A model generated the notes under the pieces. The model saw nothing but the letters and a program-made list of their open reading frames with translations, had not been told where the DNA came from and did not search any database. 64,000 nucleotides of DNA from Chrysemys picta bellii (taxonomy: Eukaryota; Chordata; Testudines; Emydidae), in the NCBI RefSeq assembly GCF_011386835.1, contig NC_088791.1, positions 52,285,498 to 52,349,497 of the forward strand, in the 5' to 3' direction. Shown here in pieces: positions 58,385 to 64,000 of this stretch (its first letter is position 1; each line of letters starts with the position of its first letter). The translations under genes were made by a program, and so were the position numbers.

Positions 58385-61300
58385 GTATTACCATAGTGCC
58401 TAGGGAGCTCTACGTATGGACCAGGGCATCATGGACAGGGGTAGGCTCTGTACAAACACAAAACAAAAAGATGGTCCTTATCCCAAAAAGCTTGCATCTA
58501 AGTATAAGACAAAAGACAGCAGATGGAGACAGACACAGACAGACAGACAGACAGGGGAGTGACAAGAAAACAATGAGATAATATTGGCCAGCCTGATAAG
58601 CAGTGGTCTCAGGACACCAGCAGCCTAGCCATTGTCAAGTGTTTTGTAGACTTCACAGCAAGAGAGGAATTTGAAGGACAACAGTTTGTGGAGATATTCT
58701 CCCATGTCTGAGAGACAACTTGGGATAAAACATGAAACTGCTTGTTAGAAAATTTAACAATTGAGTGATGGAGGCTGGCATCATGAGCCACTCAGAAACG
58801 GAAGTCAACATCTTGATGGTGAACAAGCGATGATAGGTAGAATGGGGATTTGCTGTGAAGGGCCTTGAAAGTGAAGACATGTAGCTTATGTTTGAGGTGA
58901 AAGAGAAGGGGGAGCCAGTCGAGATGCAAAGAGAGGGATGACATGGTAAAAGCGACCGGCTAGGCAAATAATCTTTGCTGTAGCATTCTGATTGAATATC
59001 AGTGGGGTAAGATTGCATTTGTCAAGGCCAGAGAAAAAGATATTTCTGTAACTGAGCTGTGAGATGCTGAGAGCCTGGAGGAGATTTTTAGCTGTGTGGA
59101 TGGATAGGAAAGGCTGTATCTTAGAGATGTTATGGAGAAAGAACCTGCAAGATAGCTTGGATGTGAGGATCTAGAGAAAGGTCCAAGTGGAAGATGACAT
59201 CCAGGTTACAGGCCTGGATGTGAAAGGCTGGTAATGTTGTACACAGTGATCAAGACGAGGTGAGCGGAGGGCTTGGGAGGACAGACAAAGAGTTCAGTTT
59301 TTTTCCATATTAAGCTTCAGTTGGTGGTTTGACATCTAAAAGGAAATTCAGAGAGACATGCTGAGACTTTAGTTTTCCACATAGAGATGATAGTTGAATT
59401 TGTGTTTCCTGATGAGATTACCCAGAGATCAGGTGTGGAGGGGGAAGAGGAGAGGATCAAGGGCAGAGCCCTGTGGAATCTCCACAGAAAATTGGAGAGG
59501 GAGTGAGAAGGCTCCCTTGAAGGATGTGCTGAAGGAGAGATTAGAAAAGTAGGAGAACTAGGAGAGGACAGAGTCATGGAAGCCAAAGGAGATCAAAATT
59601 TCAAGAAGGTCATGGTCGACTATGTCAAAGGCATCTGACAGGTCAAGAAGGATGAGGATGGAGTGCTGGTTCTGAGCTTTAATGATCTCTTCATAGCCAG
59701 ACACTTTGGCAAGAGCAGTTTAAGTGGAGTGCAAGGGGAGGAAGCTGGATTAGTGAGGATCTAAAATGGAATTTGAGGAGGAGAGCTCCAGACATTGATT
59801 GCAGACAGCATGTTCAATGAGTTTTAGAGATGAAAGGGAGAAAGGAGACGGGGTAGTGAAGCTGGAGAGGCATGTGGAGTCAGGGTTATTTTTTAAGATG
59901 AGAGAGATTCAAACTCATTTGTATTGTGAGGTGAAAGAGTCAGAGGACACCAAGAGTTGAAGAAGCAGAGTAAGGAAGAGGATGACAGTGGGCAAAAGGG
60001 AGCTCGGAAGATGAGCTGGGATGGGGTCACTCTGGCAAATGAAGAGGGTGGAGGAGGAGAGAAGGCAAGAAACTTCTGCATCTGTGATGGGGAGAAGAAA
60101 GAGTTGTAGGGAGGGGAAGGGGAAGGCAAAGTAAGCCAAAGAAAAGGAGAATGTCAGTGATATTCTGTCAGTTTTCTATTGAAAGAAATTGTTGAGACCC
60201 TCTGCAGATAGAGGTAAGTGGAGGCAGGAAAATGAGAGGGTTTGAAGAGTGAGTCAAAGGTGATGAAAATGCTGCTGGGATTGTGGGGGCATGAGATTCA
60301 GTTAAGGTGGAGAAGCAGCGTTTAGTTAGGAAGTTGGTAGAACTGTATGAGGAGACAATGAATTTGTAGTAGAAGAAGTCAGCCTGATCATTGGATTTCC
60401 TCCTGAGATGCTACACAGCATGAGAGCAGGAGCGGAGGAAGCAGATGGTGGGGGTGAACAGGGATAGGAATTGGCAGGATGGACATGGCAATGGATATAG
60501 GAGCAAAAAAGTTAAGGTAGAAGAGAATGAAGCATGGAGAAAATCAACCACCTTATCAATGGAGGAAAAGGAAGATAGGGCAGGAAGGAAAGTGCTTATG
60601 GAGGGGAAGTCATGGAAAGGACAAGTGGCAGGGTATGAGAGAGGGGATTGATGGACAGCGCTACCAGAGACCATGTGACTGATGGTCAGAGAGCAGGAAC
60701 TGAGTAACAGAGAGATCAAAGAGAGCAGTGCTTGTGAAGACCAAGTCAAGTGAATGGACACTGAATTGGAGAGTTAAACTACTGCTGCAGATTGAATGAA
60801 GAGGTGAGGAAAGGAACAGTTAACAGGTTGGATGGATCATCAACATGTGAGTTGAAGTCACTGATGATGAGAGTGGGAGATTATGAGAAGAGAAAGGGAG
60901 AACCAGGCTCCAAAATCAGAGAGGAAGGCTGATGAGAAGGAGTTGGGTGGATGGTAGATGACAGTAATGTAGAGTGGGAGAAGTCAGATGCAGAACTGCT
61001 CAAAAGAGGGGAAAGAGTGGGAAGGGGGAGAAGGGACGGTTTGGAAGTACCAGGAGTGTGAGAGCAGAAGCCCATCACCCCTCCCCCCTCCCCAACATGG
61101 TCTGAGTGTAAGAAAAGGGAGTTGATCCCTTCATCTGACACTGTAAAGGTAGTGTCAGATGAAGGGATCCACTCTCTGTAAGAGCCAGGAGCTGCAAAGG
61201 GAGAGAGAGATGAAGAGGTTATGAATGGCTGTAACCTTTTTAGAGATGGAGTGGGTGTCCCAGAGACAGCAAGAGAAGAAGAGGATGGAAGGGGGAAGGA

Positions 61301-61600
61301 GGGGGGTTTGGAATGGAGGCTTTAGAGGGGCAGAGTAGTGGTAGGAGCAGGTGTTAAAGTAGAGAGGGCTGGGGCTGGGACAGATGTCATCAGAGGCAAA
61401 GAGGAGGATATGAATATGGAACCTCGATTTGTGTTGGTGGAGAAGAGGAGGAACAGGAGTAGGCAGAGGTTCTGGGAACTGCAGAGTTGTGAATGTACCC
61501 AATTAGGGAAGATGGAGCCAATGGGGAAAGGAAAGGGGGAAGGATGGATGCTATGATCCAGAAAAGAGGTGTGGTGAGAGCCATTTGTAACTGGGTGTGT
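58385..61600 (-). mobile_element. L2-clade LINE, about 3.2 kb, decayed
   Basis: The minus strand gives, in order, an endonuclease start CLWDTHSISKKVTAIHNLFI (about 61200-61275), a GGGV region near 61080, a reverse transcriptase motif A LLDLSDAFDIVDHDLLE (59599-59655), motif B VEIPQGSALDPLLF (about 59450-59490), then QLKLNMEKTELFV (about 59290-59330) and LDWLPLLFHLKHKLHVFTFKAL (about 58860-58930). That order and wording is L2. The 3' tail is at 58385-58500. Many stops and shifts are present. The purine-rich plus strand is simply the antisense. Confidence 0.8.
58525..58554. repeat. ACAG-type microsatellite
   Basis: Five or more consecutive CAGA units inside the L2 3' region. Confidence 0.85.
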
Positions 61601-61947
61601 TGTCTGTTATTTACCAAGAAAACAGTAGATGTTTAGTAGTTTCCAGGAAGAAGTGATATTTCATATTGCCGTACGTGATTGAACATAATAACATGAGGTA
61701 TGAAAAACATGTAAATTGAGAGTTATGCATTGATAGGTTTTAATTATATCAAGCCTTTCCACTGCCCCACAAAGACTCTGGAAATGCATTTAAACATTTG
61801 GTTTATTGTGAGCTATGGAATAAGATGTTGTTGCTAAAGATAACTTGTTATTTTGAATCAAATGCTTACCATGTCTGGGCAAATTCATTATACAGTTGAA
61901 TCCTTTTTGATGATCTGTTCTGCATTTAAATTTGTGGACTTAATCTA

Positions 61948-62145
61948 AGGGCTGGTCTACATTGAAAACATTGACATAATTATGGCTCTCAGGTGTGTTT
62001 CAAAAATCCACACCCCTGCAAGATGTAGCTATGCCAACCTAACCTCTCCCTCTCCCTCCTTCCCCCCGTGTAGACTGTGCTAGGCTGACATAAGAATTCT
62101 TCAGTCAATTTAGCTACTGCCTCTCAGGGAGGTGGGTTAAATCTC
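61948..62145. mobile_element. GTCTACACT-type MITE fragment
   Basis: It begins AGGGCTGGTCTACATTGAAA, holds a foldback around GGTGTGTTTC...ATCCACACCCC, and continues with CCGTGTAGACTGTGCTAGGC and CTACTGCCTCTCAGGGAGGT. The last words are shared with 3467-3600. The right terminus is lost. Confidence 0.65.
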
Positions 62146-62478
62146 TTGAAAGTACAGGCCATCTGCATAAATGCTCTGTGCTTTTTGCACTGTTTCCTTC
62201 TCCCTCCTGTTGAGCCTCCATAATGGAATGGCTTTGGCAGATGATTGATCATCCGCTCTGAAAGCCTGAAAAGAAATCTCAGATTCCAGAAGAGGAGAAC
62301 TTTAATTTGATCTGCCAGTGGCTACCTTTTAAAAACTTGACAGTTACAGTTTAGTAAAATTAACTTTACTGTAGCGTAGACAGCATTCATGAATGCAGAG
62401 ATGCCAACTCTCCCAAATTTTCTGTAATCTTCCCAATTTTTACATGTAATTATGAAATTCAGGCTTAAAGGTACTAAT

Positions 62479-62480
<2 letters not shown>

Positions 62481-62525
<45 letters not shown>
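62481..62525. repeat. Compound TG/AG microsatellite
   Basis: Eleven TG units followed by about eleven AG units. Confidence 0.95.
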
Positions 62526-62529
62526 ATCA

Positions 62530-63190
62530 CCACCACTTGGGACCATCGAACACAGCAAATAGTTTTGCCGTGGCCGGCGGTGTTCTCCACCACCACCCCT
62601 CTGGGCATGTGCACAGACATGTAATCCGGCTTCTCCTCCCCCAAACTCCTGCAGACTGCTCAGTGAAGGACTGATAGGAAGCAAGCTGCAGCAATTTTGA
62701 ATAGGTTGGGGCACTGCTGGATTTACCGCACAAGCTGCATGTTGTGTTCTATTGCCTTGTGTGGACTCTGGTGGGCTACATTAACAGAGCTGCGCCAGCA
62801 GGGTCCACCCAGGGCATTAGAGCACAAGCACAACACACAGCCTACGGCGCGGGCAGTGAATCCAACAGTGCCCCAAGCCCCACTGACAATCGCTGCAGCT
62901 TGCCTCCTATCAGAAATCTCACTACACAGGCTGCATGGGAGGAGAAGCTAGTCAGAATAGGGAGAAGAGGAGGAGGATCATCCTGGGAAGGCCCAGACCT
63001 GGGGCTGGCCAAGATAGTTAAGGGCTCTAGGAGGGTAAGTTTGATGGGGCTGATCCTCCCTTTCTCCCTGTCTGGGGGTGAGGGGTGCAATGGGGTAACC
63101 CAGGGGGTCCAGGTCCCCTTGGAAATAGACAGGAAGGGAAGCAGAGGTGGGAGAAGCCCCTGGGAAGATCCAGGGGAAGAGAGTGGTCTA
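62530..63190. repeat. GC-rich unclassified block
   Basis: A GC-rich block with frames on both strands (for example 62744-63226) that lack any domain. It may be a repeat; it begins near a GATGCCAACTCTCCC motif (62400) resembling the GGGTTGCCAACTCTCC end of the 36699 element. Confidence 0.35.
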
Positions 63191-64000
63191 AGCAACATCA
63201 CTAATTTTTGTCAAAAACATCCCTAAAATCTCAGAGCAAGGTTGACGTATCTGTGAATGTGAAATAATTTACAGTGATGCAAATAACACTAAAATTGTCA
63301 AGCTCTGAAATGCAACGGCTGAGGTAAGTGATGCAGAGGGGATTAAATGGAGTGGGTAAAAAGGGTGGGAAAAGTGTTGTCTGGCCCTATTTACTCCACT
63401 GTAGATCTGACATATCTGAGCCCCTTGAAGTGGAGCAGATGAACTGGTCTACCCAATTTAAATAAGGTGAGTTTGGACATAGGGATTAAATATGATTAAG
63501 ATAAAATAAATGGTCAGACTGTAGACATGGTAACGGAAAGGAATGAAAATAAAATGCCAAGGAGCCATTGTAGACAGTCACAAAACCCATTTATTGAATC
63601 AATAACCAAATGAATTAACAGAAATCTATTTAATCCTGCAATCTGCTCCATGTAGCAGTCAAAATGTTATTCAGTAAAGTTTAGAAACAAAAAGCCATTA
63701 TAAATAATTATATTTTACACATTTAAACTGTCCTTATCAAAGGAATGCTTCCAAACAGTACTGTGGCTAAGGGAGCAAGATCTGTAATTTGTGAGCTATG
63801 TGTATTTCAAGAACTGGGTACCCAGTAGTTCCATGATTCTAAAATCATTAAATCTCCAATCCCATACCAGAATCAAAATAGGTAAATAGCGAATTGCTGA
63901 AATAATGTGATTTATTGCTTAAGATAATGACTATTACACACAACAGACTATTGCACACAACAGTATCTAACATTTAAGAGCTTTATTAATTATGAAAATA
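63191..64000. other. AT-rich DNA, no gene seen
   Basis: No recognisable feature to the end of the window. Confidence 0.5.

Noticed and set aside
60411..60761. 116-residue minus-strand frame taken as a possible secreted or membrane protein because it is Ser/Leu-rich
   Set aside because: It is part of the decayed L2 LINE; neighbouring frames continue the L2 endonuclease and reverse transcriptase.

Overview
The window looks like a stretch of a sauropsid nuclear genome, most likely a turtle. It is AT-rich with isolated GC-rich blocks, and I find no convincing host protein-coding exon on either strand. What can be annotated is transposable-element DNA: CR1 LINEs whose 3' ends carry GTTCTTAT or ATTCTATG octamers, a tRNA-headed SINE with a CR1-type tail, DIRS-type retroelement remains, L2-clade LINE remains, LTR-type repeats, and many short terminal-inverted-repeat (TIR) elements. 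This mix and the wording of several families match what I remember of turtle genomes. That assignment is from memory, not from a search. The window is probably a gene desert or lies within a large intron.

Layout. 1-6030: mostly unassigned AT-rich DNA with one hAT-like element (1951-2285) and an old TIR element (3467-3600). 6031-7349: a 1.3 kb TIR element with a C-rich minisatellite interior. 7430-8105: MIR-like and L2-like tails. 8165-19000: LTR-like repeats, including a clean solo LTR at 12590-13394 (TG...CA, 5-bp duplication GCATT), and an element with two tRNA-like segments in inverted orientation (14113-14680). 19085-25800: a nested stack in which a decayed DIRS element is split by a TIR element, which is split by a CR1 LINE, which carries a Penelope-like fragment; a SINE sits separately in the DIRS 3' end. 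25960-26690: decayed LINE reverse transcriptase, minus strand. 26691-34449: mostly unique AT-rich DNA. 34450-35250: L2-clade reverse transcriptase remains, plus strand. 35650-44985: several short repeats, including a perfect 66-bp inverted repeat inside a 14-bp target duplication (41710-41923). 45050-47597: an almost intact DNA transposon with a 564-codon transposase-like frame broken by one TGA. 48244-57622: tandem repeats, two CR1 copies and a hAT-like element with a perfect 8-bp duplication. 58385-61600: a 3.2 kb L2-clade LINE, minus strand. 61948-64000: one TIR fragment, a TG/AG microsatellite and a GC-rich unclassified block.

Nothing here forms a host operon or pathway. The biology is insertion history: who jumped into whom, which copies are recent (perfect palindrome arms, exact duplications, one-stop reading frame) and which are old (L2, MIR, DIRS, RT relics). 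Boundaries marked approximate were set by eye.
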